This document shows positions 1 to 11,655 of a DNA stretch of 64,000 nucleotides, one piece after another. Both the position numbers and the translations under genes were made by a program. Numbering within the stretch: the stretch's first letter is position 1; each line of letters opens with the position of its first letter. The DNA is taken from NCBI RefSeq assembly GCF_963678635.1, contig NC_087071.1, forward strand, positions 39,635,797 to 39,699,796, given 5' to 3'. The stretch is from Symsagittifera roscoffensis. Its lineage: Eukaryota > Xenacoelomorpha > Acoela > Convolutidae. A model generated the notes under the pieces. That model did not search any database and was not told the origin of the DNA. It saw only the letters and a list, made by a program, of their open reading frames with translations.

Positions 1-227
1 CGTTGGTTGTTTTTTTAAACCAAAATTTGGTTGGGTTAGTAAAAGTGTAGAAGGAATTCAAGGAAAGTGTAGAAGTTTTGGGCTTGTTGGGCCTGGTTTG
101 CGTTGTTATATGTAGTATGAAAATTGAGGGGAGAAGGTAAGGTTTCCAACTAAAAATTTTGGTGTGTCAGCGAGACGGGATGATTACTTCGAACCTTTCA
201 GGATAATGACGGGCGAAGTGAAAAAAG

Positions 228-960
228 TTATGACGTGTTATTGGAGTATTTTCGTTTCATATGAATACGTTGTGCGCTGATACGGCATTGTGTATGGATG
301 ATGTAGATGATTCTAAGGTCGAACCAGATGGAGTTTTTTGATGAATACCGAGTACGTTTGTTGTTGATTTTTAAGGAAATTGTCAAGATAAGGCTCAAGT
401 TGGTCATGAGCATGGGACTATGGACATCGGAGGCATGACTGAAAAGAGGAGAAAGAATGGGGGTAGCAGCAGTGAATAAGAGCTCTAAGTGGAATTTATT
501 ACGGGGTTGGAAGAGTTATAGGTTGTAAATGTGGTTGCAAAAATAGTGGGGCTTTTCTCGGAATCTAAAATTTCAACAAATGTATCAATTGCAGGAATTT
601 TTGAACTGGGTTTAATGTCAAAAATAGTTTGCATTGAGTCCTCAGAGCTCAATTGTGGTGAGATAGATAAAAACTGGGGCTAAAAATGGCTAGGATAGAA
701 GAGGTGAGGTCTGAGATGGATACTGTAAGATAAACGAGTAGATGATTGGGGTTGAGTTGGTTGACTCAATGAAGGTGTGGACTGGGGATTTTTTAAGGGG
801 GTTGACAGGTGGGGTAATTTTATTGGTTTTAGGTCAGCTATATCGTTTTTTTTTGGTTATATTTTGTCAATTGGTGAAGAAAAATTTGTGTTCTTGGTAA
901 CTTTCTTCGTCAAAAAGTATTATTAAAAAATCTGCGAATTCAAATGCGATTAGTGTTTTC
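228..960 (-). pseudogene. Proline-rich/basic ORF remnant downstream of integrase (copy A)
   Basis: The minus strand of about 960-770 encodes a Pro/Ser/Gln-rich stretch (LKNPQST, PTQPQSS), followed at 413-228 by an open segment rich in Arg, Lys and Asn. The same order is found in copy C (19157-18966, then 18699-18514). A related Pro-rich frame lies downstream of the integrase of the plus-strand element at 61470-61693. It sits after integrase in all three, so it may be a third ORF or the N-terminus of a neighbouring Gag. Function unknown. Confidence 0.4.
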
Positions 961-2299
961 TTGTACCTTTACGAAGGGTCAAAATGAAGAAAACTAATTA
1001 AAATAGGAAAATGATGAAAACATCCGAAAGTCTTCTTTATTTAATCGTTTATAAAAAAGAAATGTACCTTTATTATCGTACCTGGTTAGGTGATCGATGA
1101 ATTTTTTTAAGTATGTTCATTATAAATTCTAAAATTTGCTAAGAAAAAGCAAAAATTCATGACACTTGATAAAATTTATAGAAAAAGTAAACGAATTTTT
1201 TTAAAAACATGTATAACTGAGTTTGAAGTGAGCATTCGAAAGAAAATTTGCTTTGCAAATCATTTTTATTTCTTTCCAAATTATATCGAGTGGGGTCTAT
1301 TTTTTTTTCTTCAAATGGTTTGGGTATCAAAAGGTTTGGATGAAGGGAATTCTGCAGTTTTGGTTAAGGGATTAGGCGTCCAATTCTTGTTCCTGTTTTT
1401 GGGATGATGGGGGTTTTTTCTGAGGTAGATTTTATTCAGGCTTAGCGATCATTTGATTTTTTACCCTTAATCTAAAATAGTGTTTCTCTTGACTTTCGGA
1501 TTCTAACTGTACTCATTATTGTTGGCTTTTTTATTTATTGATAGAGGAGTGGTGACACTTTCATATGATGTTTATTTAAGTTGTCAGATTTAAGGGAATT
1601 GCTTTTTTGACATGGAGGTCTCTGAATTAAAGTTATAGATCTAGTTGATTTAGGAGTAATGTCGGCTAATAATAGCAGTGGAATGCAATAAAGAGTGAGA
1701 TTATTTCAGGTATTCTAGTCGGTATATTTTAAATAATAACTTCTGAGAAATATTGATTATTCGAGACAGAAGATTCAAAAAACTGTCTAAATTATTAGTT
1801 CGTCTAAATATATGTCGAAAAAGTTTGAGTGTTTGAAAAAAAGTTAGGTGTACTAATTATTCAAACGTTTGTTGGATTTCTACGTTTCAAAACATTTTAG
1901 ATTGCGGAATTAATTCCGTATAACCTTCTCTTGGTTGATCTTGGAATTTTTTTTCTGGTGTTAGAAATTGCTTTTGTAATTTACGATTTCTTTTTGTTTT
2001 GCAGCTGGTTTTTAGGAGGTTTTTCGGATATGCTTTTTTTGCGATAATAGGGGACTGTGGTAATTTTTTGGATCATTTCAGGTGTTTTCTGTTGTTTCAG
2101 CAACGTGTAATTTTGTAAAAAAAAATACGTTTGCTCGCGAGAAGCGTATTCTTTAGGGTAGTATGGTAAAGGGTATTAAGGGTATTTCTGTGTTGTATAA
2201 TTTCTTTTTTGTTCTGATAATTTATTTTGTATGTTGCATCCTTGGGTTTTTCTATGATTTGCTATTTTCCTTATGCAATGATTTGTATTTTTTTTGAGA

Positions 2300-2639
2300 T
2301 TTATTTCTGTTTTGTAAAGTTTGGAATTAATAGTATTTTGAGATCTGAAGCTGGTGTGAAGCGTGAAATAATTTGGATTTGATTTTTTTTTCTAAGTAGT
2401 AACTTCTTTGCAATCTTTTGATAAAGCTCATTGTGTTTTCTGTCTCTGTTTGAAATCCACTTTGTGTGGGTGCCGGAGGCTAATTTCAGAAACTACGGGT
2501 CATGAAACTGTTCTTCATAATTAGTATTAAATATGAATGAATGATAGAAAAAAAATTAATCCTTGCTTGAATGCAATGCCGTCGAGCATTTTTGAGGCTT
2601 TTGGAGTGAATACTATTAGTTTGCGTGATTCTAGGTTGA
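2300..2639 (-). pseudogene. Integrase C-terminal tail remnant (copy A)
   Basis: The minus strand here contains a weak match to the tail that follows the integrase core in the plus-strand element at 59940-60000: a TTCACG-type stretch, then ACC-GC and a CT-AAAATA run. It is recognisable only by position and short shared blocks. From here to about 1000 I see no other coding signal. Confidence 0.35.
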
Positions 2640-3198
2640 AAACCATTTCAAAAGGTGATAATACAGTTCTTGCTGTATTTTCAGAAAGATATCCTAGTTG
2701 AAATAAATTTATGTCTGTTGACCATTCAGTGTTTTTTTTATCTTCTTCGCTTTTTCATACATGGGATGTTTTGTAACAATGAACGGTTCATGCCTTCAAC
2801 TAGTCCATTTGTCAATGAAGCATGTGAATTTATAGGCTTCAGTTTTAAGTTAAAAGGGTGGCAGAAAGTGATTGTTCCATTGTTCATAAATTCTGTTCCG
2901 TTATCTGTAACAAAGAATTCGGGTAAGCCAAATTTTGCTATACAATGTTCATAGACTTATGTGTATCCATAAAAACTTTACAGCATTTTACAAGGCTTTG
3001 TGCTGCCTAACGTGTAAAAGCGTCTACAATCACCATTTTGTATGATTTTTTTTCTGACGGTGGTGACACAAGGCCTTTTGTAACCAATGAAACTCTGTGA
3101 TTGAAATATAAGCTTTGTACTTTCAAATCAGGTTTCTCTGCGATTTGGTTTTGTTGTGGTAAGGATTCATCGATTGACAGGTGAGACAGCCAATGCAA
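2640..3198 (-). pseudogene. Ty3/gypsy-like integrase core (copy A)
   Basis: 3198-3007 encodes the end of the zinc-finger/core linker (QIAEKPDLKVQSLYFNHR) and the first catalytic Asp in MVIVDAFTR. In shifted frames the minus strand of about 2950-2640 continues with VTDNGTEF (second Asp) and TNGLVEGMNRSL (Glu). All three DDE residues can be read but not in one frame. The plus-strand ORF 2655-2954 is only the antisense of this core. Copies B (starts too far right) and C (deleted) lack this region. Integrase would insert the element's cDNA into host DNA; here it is dead by frameshift. Confidence 0.75.
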
Positions 3199-4094
3199 AG
3201 TACTTTAATTCAAATGATTACGTTGGGAAAGTAAAAAGTTTTGTGTGAAGTTCTGACGTGTTTTTTTCTGATCCATTGTGTCCTTTTTAATTTAAGTAGT
3301 GCGAAGCATGAAAAGCTATTAAGATTTGATTTTGTGGTAGGAAGGGTATTTTTGCATCCGTATAATGATATTAGAGTAGATAAGTGTTTTCATTTCCGAT
3401 GATATTGTTAAACTTTCTAAGTAAGATTTTGTTTTCTAAAATGCGTTAAGTTTTGTATTTAAGTCAAGATTTCAATTGGGATATTACAGGGTCCAATTTT
3501 TGATACTTTCTGAGTTTATCAGTTGTTAAATTGAATGTGCATGTAAAGGAGATTTTTTGAAATTCTTGAGCTGACAATGGTTTTTTGGGTCTTGGGTAAT
3601 TTAAATCAAATACCTCATTTATGGTGTATTTTTTCGTTGTTGTCTAATGCTCCTGCTGAATTTATTGTATCAATTAAGTCTTGTCTTTCAATTAACGGCA
3701 ATTATGGTTTAAGTTGTGGGTTTTTTATGTGATTTTGATTGTGTAGATTCTTTATTCGTGATGATATTGGTGAAGGCCTAAATGGGTTTTTCCTAAAAAT
3801 CAACATCACAATGATTCTTTTGGCAACTTGAAGTGGAAAGTGTTCTAAAAAGTTTAATTGATTAGTATCAGAGTCGTTTTTAACTGCATTTTCACATTCT
3901 ATGTTTATATTAAAGTTTTATGGTGATTCTACAGTTGTTTTTTGTTTAAGTAGTCCAGATAATATATCTTTGCCTGCTGATAAAATTATGAGTTAGTTTG
4001 GAAAGTTCATTTGAAAAAATGAAATCTTCATTACCTATGGTTAGGATTAGATTTTTGTGTTTCAAGAAAGATAATGGATTGAAGATAACTAAAA

Positions 4095-5084
4095 TTAACT
4101 GTTGGATGTTTTAATCCCAGGATTAAAAAATTCATTTCTTGTTAATGTGTATATTTCAGCTGTATATTCTCTCATAAGCAAGGAGAGTCGTAGTTCTGCT
4201 TGAGTGGAAATTCGTGAATTTGGTAATATAAAAAAAAATCTTTTATTTGTGCCTTGTGATTGTGAAAAAGCTGCCATAATTCCATCGTTAGATGCGTCGC
4301 ACATGGCAACGAATGGTTGATTTAAGTGTGTAACAGTGTTCAATATCTGTTCAGTTAAAAGTGTTTTATTTCGTCAAAACGTTTTCGATTTTCTAGAGTC
4401 CACTCAAATACGTTTTGTTGACGTAGTAAAATTTAAAAAGGTCGAAAATTTAAATGCATCTGAAACAAAAACATTTTGCCTAAAAAATTAACCTTCCAAT
4501 GAATTCTTGGATTTTCTTTTTGTTAAATAGTGGTTGAAGTTATCATATTTCATCTACTCTTGTTTTTGAAGTTGTTATTGTTTTTCCTTCAATGATAAGT
4601 CCTTGAACTTTTACACGGGTAACAAAAAATGTGATTTAACTGGGGTTGCTTTCATTTATATTTATGAACGATTCATCTTTTGCTTGCGATTGTACGCAAT
4701 TATCGGCCAATAAAATGATAATGTTTTTACTTAAGATTAGTGATCTAGATTCATCGATTAGAGAGTTTAGACATCTAGAGTGTAATACTGTTTTAAAGAA
4801 ATCGCCTTTTGGGAGAATAACTACAGGGTTTCTGAATGAATGTTTTGAACCTGTGGAATGTTTTCGTATTAATCAATGAAACCCAAAATCTGTTTATTTT
4901 GTCTTATAAATGTATTGGAGCTTTACTGGCATTTTTTTTGAAACCTGCGTTGTACTTAAGTGAAAGATGTTTTGGGGAAAATTTTTTCCGACATCAAAGT
5001 TTGATGTTGCATAAACCACATTTTAATCATAATCTGCTAATTTTCAAAAATTTATTAAATCATTCAGGAGTGTTGGAAACTTAA
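4095..5084 (-). pseudogene. RT-RNase H of Ty3/gypsy-like element, palm deleted (copy A)
   Basis: Read on the minus strand: RT fingers (FFKTVLHSR, LNSLIDES) antisense to the plus ORF at 4646-4879, then thumb/connection (FFVTRVK, LIIEGKTITTSK, FEWTLENRKRF), then RNase H in the open frame 4343-4095. RNase H has its first Asp in FVAMCDASNDG and the conserved QAELRLSLLMRE segment. The RT palm with the Y-x-D-D motif is absent: the sequence jumps from the fingers to the end of the palm. The same gap is present in copies B and C, so the loss predates the duplications. Confidence 0.7.
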
Positions 5085-5204
5085 CGTTTTTAAAAAAACT
5101 GTTTTTCAATTGCATGTTTTAAAAATTTATATATGGGTTTCAAAAAAGAATTTTTCTGAAGTAATCTCTGTTTTTTTTATTCATTAGCGATTTTATCAAT
5201 AGAT

Positions 5205-5470
5205 AATTTTTCGTTAAGTATTGTAGAATATAAAAAAACTGAATATGAGCTTTACAATATCGTTTACTCTATATGTTTTTTCTTGAGTAGGGTATAATGT
5301 TGCGTTTGTTTCGCAATGTTTTAATAGACCTAATAGAAGTGCAATTTTATACGGATAATTATTGAATAAATGTTCTGCTTTTACGTCTGTGTTTAGGTTT
5401 TTTTTCTAGATTTAATAGATGAAAATTTTACCCTTAAAAATTGTGATTAGGTTGGTTTTAAGGTCAGACA
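5205..5470 (-). pseudogene. Gag-Pol linker region (copy A)
   Basis: Minus-strand remnant starting with a SDLKTNLITIF-like segment and containing YPYKIALLLGLLKHCE, YPTQEKTYRVND and a hydrophobic stretch. Copies B (11399-11655) and C (21097-21501, 134 residues, the best preserved) carry it too, and the plus-strand element has it at 56704 (MSDLENK). By position it lies between Gag and RT, where the protease should be. I do not see a clear D-S/T-G. Confidence 0.45.
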
Positions 5471-6191
5471 AATGTAGCTGTTGTGTAATTTGATAACTAT
5501 TTTATAGATGAACTAGGTTGATTGAAAAATCAGATGCATGTCCAAATGATGGTTTTAATTAAATACGTAATTGGTTGTAAATAGGATAAGTTACTGAACC
5601 TAATGGGTATTGCTTGTGAATTTTTTGGGAAAAAAATCAAAAAGCTGTTATTTTACTTTGTGTATTTATCTTTGAAATCTAATTTATTTTGTAAAATACT
5701 GCTAATTGTTTTGTATGAAATGTTTTTTTTTTTACTTTTTGTTTAACGTCTGTTATATGGATTGTTTGCTTGGATGGTTTTGTCAGAAGTTTAAATTGTT
5801 CCATCGTTCTTGTTTTATAAAAATTAAATGAATTTTTCCAGAGTTTGTTAAACTTGGGGCTTCGTCAACGATATGTTGGATTTATTTGTTTTTGTGTAAA
5901 TGCTAGATTCATAAAGTTTTTGAGAAAGCGTTTAATCTGGTACAGGTTGGAGTTGATTCGAGTTTCATTTTCGTGTTCTTTTCTTAATACTTTAATAAGT
6001 ATTGTGCTTTATTTCTCAATTTAAACATCTTTGCTTTCACATTGTATATGAAATCAATGCGTTTCTTATGTTTTCTTGTCTATTCCTGGTAGATCTGCAG
6101 TTGTTTCAATTGTAGTTTGCTTTTGATTTATTTGTGGTTGACCTTTAAGTGTACTTCTTCTATAGTTATACTTCTGTCTATCTGGGTATTG

Positions 6192-7160
6192 TTAAGTATT
6201 TCGATGTGCTGATGGACAAAACTTTCTTGATCTACTTTTATAGCTATCAATTCTAGCACTAGAGTTTTTTCGGGGTCTGTTGTTATAGTTTTTGTTAAAA
6301 AGTCGGTTTTTGGAATAACTGCGAGACCTGTTATTTGAGTAATTCCATTTTGGTTGTTTAAATAACACGGTTACGGCTGTTTGAAGTATTTCATGATCGT
6401 TCTTTCGAATAATATCAGTTTTGATTATCCGAATATGAGCTACAAGAAATGGAATAGTGATTTCTATTGGAATCGTATCTTGAACAACTTTTACTATTTT
6501 GATTATTCGGACTAATCGATCTGCTATATCTAACTCGGAATGTTGTGAATTTCGTCTATCTAGAGATCGTCCACGAGAGATATACAAATAATTTGGCTGC
6601 GGCCTAATCTTACTAAAATTAGATGGAACTGGTTTTCTTGAACTGTTTTTTTTGAAAAAGTTTGATTGGTAAACATGTATGTTTTTTTTCTCAGGTTTTA
6701 ATAAAAAGGTTTTTTTGAATCTCTATAATTTGGTGGCCAGTTTGATCCATCTTGTTTTTGTTTGTCTGCATTTGGCGATGCTGTCCGAAACGTACACTTT
6801 TTCTTATATGAGTGTTTTCCTAAAAAGTTTGGGTCGTTTTCATTAGTATTTAGAATTTGAATGATTTTTTCTGCTAAAAATTATCAGATTCTCGGATTTT
6901 ATTAACATGTGACGTTGTTGTCTAAATAATTTTGACATGCTATAAAATTAAGTTTTTTGTTTCCGCTAGCTTGATTGTGATTTCTGCTTGTTCTAATTTG
7001 TCTACCACATTGCGGAAATCTATGTCTGGTTCTCGAATGGATGACGAAAGCGATGTTCTCTTTTTTATTGCTTATTTTTGAACTGTGGCCTTAAGGTAAT
7101 CATTTGAAATTCTGTCATTTAAATTATCATGTGTATTTAGAGAATATGGCATAGTGTGAG
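6192..7160 (-). pseudogene. Gag remnant (copy A)
   Basis: Minus strand. About 7160-6900 encodes SSSIREPDIDF and VVDKLEQAEIT, which match the plus-strand element's capsid-side segment at about 55130-55180. Further on, 6587-6192 is an open 131-residue frame with RGRSLDRRNSQHSE, then a basic Arg/Ser/Asn-rich part (NNRSRSYSKNR, NYNNRPRKNSSAR) suited to nucleic-acid binding. I see no CCHC zinc knuckle. Gag would package element RNA. Frames are broken between the two parts. Confidence 0.6.
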
Positions 7161-8099
7161 GTTATAATACTCATACATGGTAGATAGTGATCTTTTGGTT
7201 TTCAGAATATTCAGTATTTACAATTTTCACCAAACTTCAGTATAATAAAATGGGCGAAAAAAAATTTTCGACCCGAGTAGCCGCAGATTTATGCTAGCTT
7301 TTGTAGCCTTTTGAAACGCAAGGTATCGTATTCTTTTGATCAAAAAAAATTATTTATTGGTGGCTCTATGCAGCTTTTGAGAATTTTATGACTCGCACTT
7401 CAAAATTTTTGAGAAACTATGAAATCGGCATTTGAATCCTCAAATACATCAGACTTTCAGAATCAACTTTTTGAAATTTAAACGGCATTTTATTTTGATG
7501 GTTCACGTAAATTTTCAAATCTTTAAAATCAGGACTAAATTTTCGTTACTAAAACTGAGGGGTTTACAAACGAAGAGAAAAAAAATCCATTTATCTCTTG
7601 GAGATGATACTTTTTTTATTTGGTCTTTATTTTTTCCTTTTCTCCGATTTTTCATTTTGAATTGATTCGAATTCAATGTTTTTCTATTCCTTATCAAGAG
7701 TGATACAATATTTGCTAGTTATGACAAAAAAAACTAAAATTAAATTTATAATTTGTTCATTCTCGCCTTACAGCCGTTTTAATTTTCTATTCTTTCACAT
7801 TTGCATCTAATGAATCCCAACCAAAACAGTATAGCAGTTTGATTTGTTAATTATGTTACTGTCAGGATGAAACTGAGAAGTTTATTCTATTTCTCCACTT
7901 TTACTCGTGGCGTGTTTGTGTAAAACACAAAAAAGACTAGTGTTTGGTTTGAAAAGGGCACAAAATTTAGCTTGTGTACGACAAAAAATTTCCACATCAT
8001 CATGTTATGTAATAAATGAAAAATAAAACTGGGTAAGGATATTTGAAAACGTAGTTTGAACAGGTTTTGAGCTGTAAAATCTCGGTTAAAAACTCAAAA

Positions 8100-8312
8100 T
8101 CTCAATCAGACAAGAAGAAGCCAGCATGCTGTCACTGCAATTTTGAAAAGCAAATCCCAATAAATCAACTCGCCACATTATTGGAATCTGGATTCGACGA
8201 TGATGAGTAAAACTAAAATCAAGACATCGAGTAACACTTGGATCAAATCGTCTATCATATCAAGGAAGAGAAGGATACAGGAAAAGCTCCAGAATCATTC
8301 GAAAGAAAGTGA
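8100..8312 (+). pseudogene. Exon-like segment 1-2 on the strand opposite the element (copy A)
   Basis: 8100-8207 reads as a hydrophilic peptide with a CCHC cluster (KKPACCHCNFEKQ) and an acidic end (LLESGFDDDE), then a stop. 8235-8309 reads HLDQIVYHIKEEKDTGK in one frame, preceded by DIE and a stop. Codon use looks like protein-coding DNA rather than retroelement spacer. It is repeated in copy B and deleted in copy C. I do not recognise the protein; the CCHC cluster might bind zinc. Confidence 0.35.
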
Positions 8313-8406
8313 ATGACTCAAAATATTTCACTTCAAATTTTAACGATTTGACTTCAAATTTAGCTAAATTGCCTTTTTTCAAAAAATTAACCTAACTCTT
8401 CTTCAG

Positions 8407-8455
8407 AAAACCAATAATGATGTCAGTATCGAACAACTGTCCATCCAAAAAAGGG
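8407..8455 (+). pseudogene. Exon-like segment 3 with splice-site consensus (copy A)
   Basis: A 49-base segment preceded by an acceptor-like tract ending TTCTTCAG (8399-8406) and followed by a donor-like GTGAG at 8456. It reads KTNNDVSIEQLSIQK in one frame. A second acceptor-like CTCTTTACAG ends at 8549. In copy B the donor context has changed to GGTGTGAG. Confidence 0.35.
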
Positions 8456-9076
8456 GTGAGTTATAGTATTGGAAATAAAACACGGACTTAAAAGAATAAT
8501 GATTCAGTTGCTTACCTCAGATTAGATTGGACTACTGTCCTCTTTACAGTTGTCAAACAATTAAAAGCTAGTCCGATTTTTTTCATTAATTCAAATTGCA
8601 TTCTTTTTAAAATATTCAAAACTTTTTCAAAAATTTTTGGTCGGGTATCAAAAAATTAGTGTCGGCATTAAAAAACAGACATTAAAGCGATAACATTCCG
8701 GTCTTTTAGGATCCTTAAAAAAACACAAAACAGTAGAAGACTAGCAACTGAAAGACGGAATGATAAAGGTTTTTTTAATTTTGAAAAATTCAAAAATGAG
8801 ACTACTGAAAATTTTTAAAAGAACGGAAGCTGAAACAGATATCCGATGAACAAAGACTATGATTTTTAAAAATTAGACAAGTGTCCTTTGAAACATACTT
8901 GTTTAAGACTGGACCTGTCGAAAATCCTTTTTAATGTTTGTTGCACCCAATTTCAAAGCTCAGTTGAGTTAATCTTTTCTGGAATAATTTTTCTGTCTTT
9001 CTTTTGTTTCTTTTTATTTAAGAATTTTCTTAATATACGATCTTAGAGTTTTTATAAATTCTTGAAAAATAAAAGG

Positions 9077-9180
9077 AGCAACCTAGATCCAAACGAACTG
9101 ATGATTCAATACTCTGTCGAGGTATAGGTGGACAAATCAATCGACAATGTAGACCCCAGTAATGACCCCAACCCTATAGC
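9077..9180 (+). pseudogene. Exon-like segment 4 (copy A)
   Basis: Plus-strand frame reading NLDPNELMIQYSVEV, a TAG stop (9125-9127), then VDKSIDNVDPSNDPNPI. Copies B (15260-15363) and C (24547-24650, which reads DPNELMMQYSDEE before the same TAG) keep the frame and the stop. In C the segment ends ATAG|GTAC, donor-like. Conservation of the frame across diverged copies suggests it was coding before X was duplicated. Product unknown. Confidence 0.35.
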
Positions 9181-9425
9181 TACTATGAAAAATGTTCAAA
9201 AAATGCCTAAAACATTTATATTTAACTATCCATTCTATAAATCACACCCTTTTCCAAATGAAATTTAAACTAGAGCTATTTTCATGAATTTGAACGTTCT
9301 TAGGTTATATTTATAATTTAGGCTAGATTACTAAGCAATCAATCATCAATGGTCGCTTATTAAAACCACTAGGAACAAATTGACTGTAAGTCAGGATCGG
9401 CAGGGCTTCATTGCTTATAAGAGTT

Positions 9426-9674
9426 TGTAGATTTAGGGGATTGCTTTTCTAGGTTCGTTCTCTCTTTCCCAACGGCACCGCAAAGACGTCAACTGGGCAG
9501 TGAATTCAGTGGGGCGACCGAAATTCACTGCTATCTAAAATCCCGGGTTCTTTTGGTGGCATATAATTAAAATGTCAAATCAAAAAATAAAACTCTAATA
9601 TTTTTGGCACAATTTCCTACTTGCAATTAACATCCAACTAACGCAACTAACACTAAACTGTTCTCTTTCTCTAG
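9426..9674 (-). repeat. Y1: truncated LTR fragment
   Basis: Starts TGTAGATTTAGG at the same point relative to X as the other Y copies and stops abruptly after TCTCTAG. It is the end of the long LTR fully seen at 24895-26983. Five unmatched bases (TTTCC, 9675-9679) follow, and then copy B begins. It contains a 10-bp hairpin at 9497-9531. Confidence 0.75.
9497..9531. repeat. LTR hairpin, 10-bp perfect stem
   Basis: GCAGTGAATT (9497-9506) pairs with AATTCACTGC (9522-9531) across a 15-base loop. The same hairpin lies at about 15680 in Y2, and near 24966 in Y3 one arm is changed (GCAGTAAATT). It is close to the 3' end of the LTR in element orientation, where R/U5 folds are common. Confidence 0.6.
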
Positions 9675-10271
9675 TTTCCTTTTTGATACTTTCTGAGTTT
9701 ATCAGTTGTTAAATTGAATGTGCATGTAAAGGACATTTTTTGAAATTCTTGAGCTGACAATGGTTTTTTGGGTATTGGGTAATTTAAATCAAATACCTCA
9801 TTTATGGTGTATTTTTTCGTTGTTGTCTAATGCTCCTGCTGAATTTATTGTATCAATTAAGTCTTGTCTTTCAATTAACGGGAATTATGGTTTAAGTTGT
9901 GGGTTTTTTATGTGATTTTGATTGTATAGATTCTTTATTCGTGATGATATTGGTGAAGGCCTAAATGGGTTTTTCCTAAAAATCAACATCACAATGATTC
10001 TTTTGGCAACTTGAAGTGGAAAGTGTTCTAAAAAGTTTAATTGATTAGTATCAGAGTCGTTTTTAACTGCATTTTCACATTCTATGTTTATATTAAAGTT
10101 TTATGGTGATTCTACAGTTGTTTTTTGTTTAAGTAGTCCAGATAATATATCTTTGCCTGCTGATAAAAATATGAGTTAGTTTGGAAAGTTCATTTGAAAA
10201 AATGAAATCTTCATTACCTATGGTTAGGATTAGATTTTTGTGTTTCAAGAAAGATAATGGATTGAAGATAA

Positions 10272-11268
10272 CTAAAAAGAACTGTTGGATGTTTTAATCC
10301 CAGGATTAAAAAATTCATTTCTTGTTAATGTGTATTTTTCAGCTGTATATTCTCTCATAAGCAAGGAGAGTCGTAGTTCTGCTTGAGTGGAAATTCGTGA
10401 ATTTGGTAATATAAAAAAAAAACATTTTATTTGTGCCTTGTGATTGTGAAAAAGCTGCCATAATTCCATCGTTAGATGCGTCGCACATGGCAACGAATGG
10501 TTGATTTAAGTGTGTAACAGTGTTCAATATCTGTTCAGTTAAAAGTGTTTTATTTCGTCAAAACGTTTTCGATTTTCTAGAGTCCACTCAAATACGTTTT
10601 GTTGACGTAGTAAAATTTAAAAAGGTCGAAAATTTAAATGCATCTGAAACAAAAACATTTTGCCTAAAAAATTAACCTTCCAATGAATTCTTGGATTTAC
10701 TTTTTGTTAAATAGTGGTTGAAGTTATCAGATTTCCTCTACTCCTGATTTTGAAGTTGTTATTGATTTTCCTTCAATGATATGTCCTAGAACTTTTACAC
10801 GGGTAAGAAAAAATGTGATTTATCTGGAGTTGCTTTCATTTATATTTATGAACACTTCATCTTTTGCTTGCGATTGTAAGCAATTATCGGCCAATAAAAT
10901 GATAATGTTTTTACTTCAGATTAGTGGTCTAGGTTCATCGATTAGAGAGTTTAGATATCTAGAGTGTAATACTGTTTTAAAGAAATCGCCTTTTGGGAGA
11001 ATAACTACAGGGTTTCTGAATGAATGTTTTGAACCTGTGGAATGTTTTCGTATTAATCAATGAAACCCAAAATCTGTTTATTTTGTCTTATAAATGTATT
11101 GGAGCTTTACTGGCATTTTTTTTGAAACCTGCGTTGTACTTAAGTGAAAGATGTTTTGGGGAAAATTTTTTCTGACATCAAAGTTTGATGTTGCATAAAC
11201 CACATTTTAATCATAATCTGCTAATTTTCAAAAATTTTTTAAATCATTCAGGAGTGTTGGAAACTTAA
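10272..11268 (-). pseudogene. RT-RNase H remnant (copy B)
   Basis: Nearly identical to copy A 4095-5084: RNase H motif FVAMCDASNDG in 10527-10339, continued as QAELRLSLLMRE in the overlapping frame 10493-10272. RT fingers are antisense to the plus ORF at 10776-11063. One extra A in the run near 10422 shifts the RNase H frame relative to copy A. The palm motif is missing as in A. Confidence 0.68.
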
Positions 11269-11398
11269 CGTTGTTAAAAGAACTGTTTTTCAATTGTATG
11301 TTTTAAAAATTTATATATGGGTTTCAAAAAAGAATTTTTTTGAAGTAATCTCTGTTTTTTTTTATTCATTAGCGATTTTATCAATAGATAATTTTTCG

Positions 11399-11655
11399 TT
11401 AAGTATTGTAGAATATAAAAAAACTGAATATGAGCTTTACAATATCGTTTACTCTATATGTTTTTTCTTGAGTAGGGTATAATGTTGCGTTTGTTTCGCA
11501 ATGTTTTAATAGACCTAATAGAAGTGCAATTTTATACGGATATTTATTGAATAAATGTTCTGCTTTTACGTCTGTGTTTAGGTTTTTTTTCAAGATTTAA
11601 TAGATGAAACTTTTACCCTTAAAAATTGTGATTAGGTTGGTTTTAAGGTCAGACA
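11399..11655 (-). pseudogene. Gag-Pol linker region (copy B)
   Basis: 64-residue open segment with KKNLNTDVKAEHLFNKYPYK, LLGLLKHCE and PTQEKTYRVND, matching copies A and C. It lies between Gag and RT on the minus strand. The protease position is expected here but no clear catalytic triplet is visible. Confidence 0.45.

Larger units (their letters stand above)
1..9425 (-). repeat. Repeat X, copy A: decayed Ty3/gypsy-like element plus flanking exon-like DNA
   Basis: Copy A of an ~8-9 kb repeat seen three times (also 9680-15608 and 17000-24894). It runs off the left end of the window: base 1 corresponds to about 18205 in copy C. On the minus strand, from right to left, it shows Gag (about 7160-6190), a linker (about 5470), RT and RNase H (5084-4095), integrase (3198-2640) and a proline-rich tail (before 1000). 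All frames carry stops and shifts. The right 1.4 kb (8100-9425) instead carries plus-strand exon-like segments. No LTR pair for this element was found. The plus strand is T/G-rich, so the element's coding strand is A/C-rich. Confidence 0.75.

Noticed and set aside
2655..2954. 99-residue plus-strand ORF
   Set aside because: Antisense to the integrase core (VTDNGTEF, VEGMNRSL on the minus strand).
4646..5084. Plus-strand ORFs here and at 10776-11063 and 20599-20886 as a conserved gene (95-residue protein in three copies)
   Set aside because: They are antisense to the RT of the minus-strand element, whose motifs (FFKTVLHSR, LNSLIDES, IIEGK) read on the other strand. Conservation follows from the repeat.
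7432..7697. Small ORFs on both strands repeated at 13617 and 23485
   Set aside because: Low-complexity AT-rich frames that change length between copies through single-base indels; no selection on the frame is visible.
1..9425. A second LTR pair for the X element
   Set aside because: Left-end (1-2600) and right-end (7200-9400) sequences of X were compared by eye for shared blocks and none were found; X may be truncated or its LTRs lie outside.
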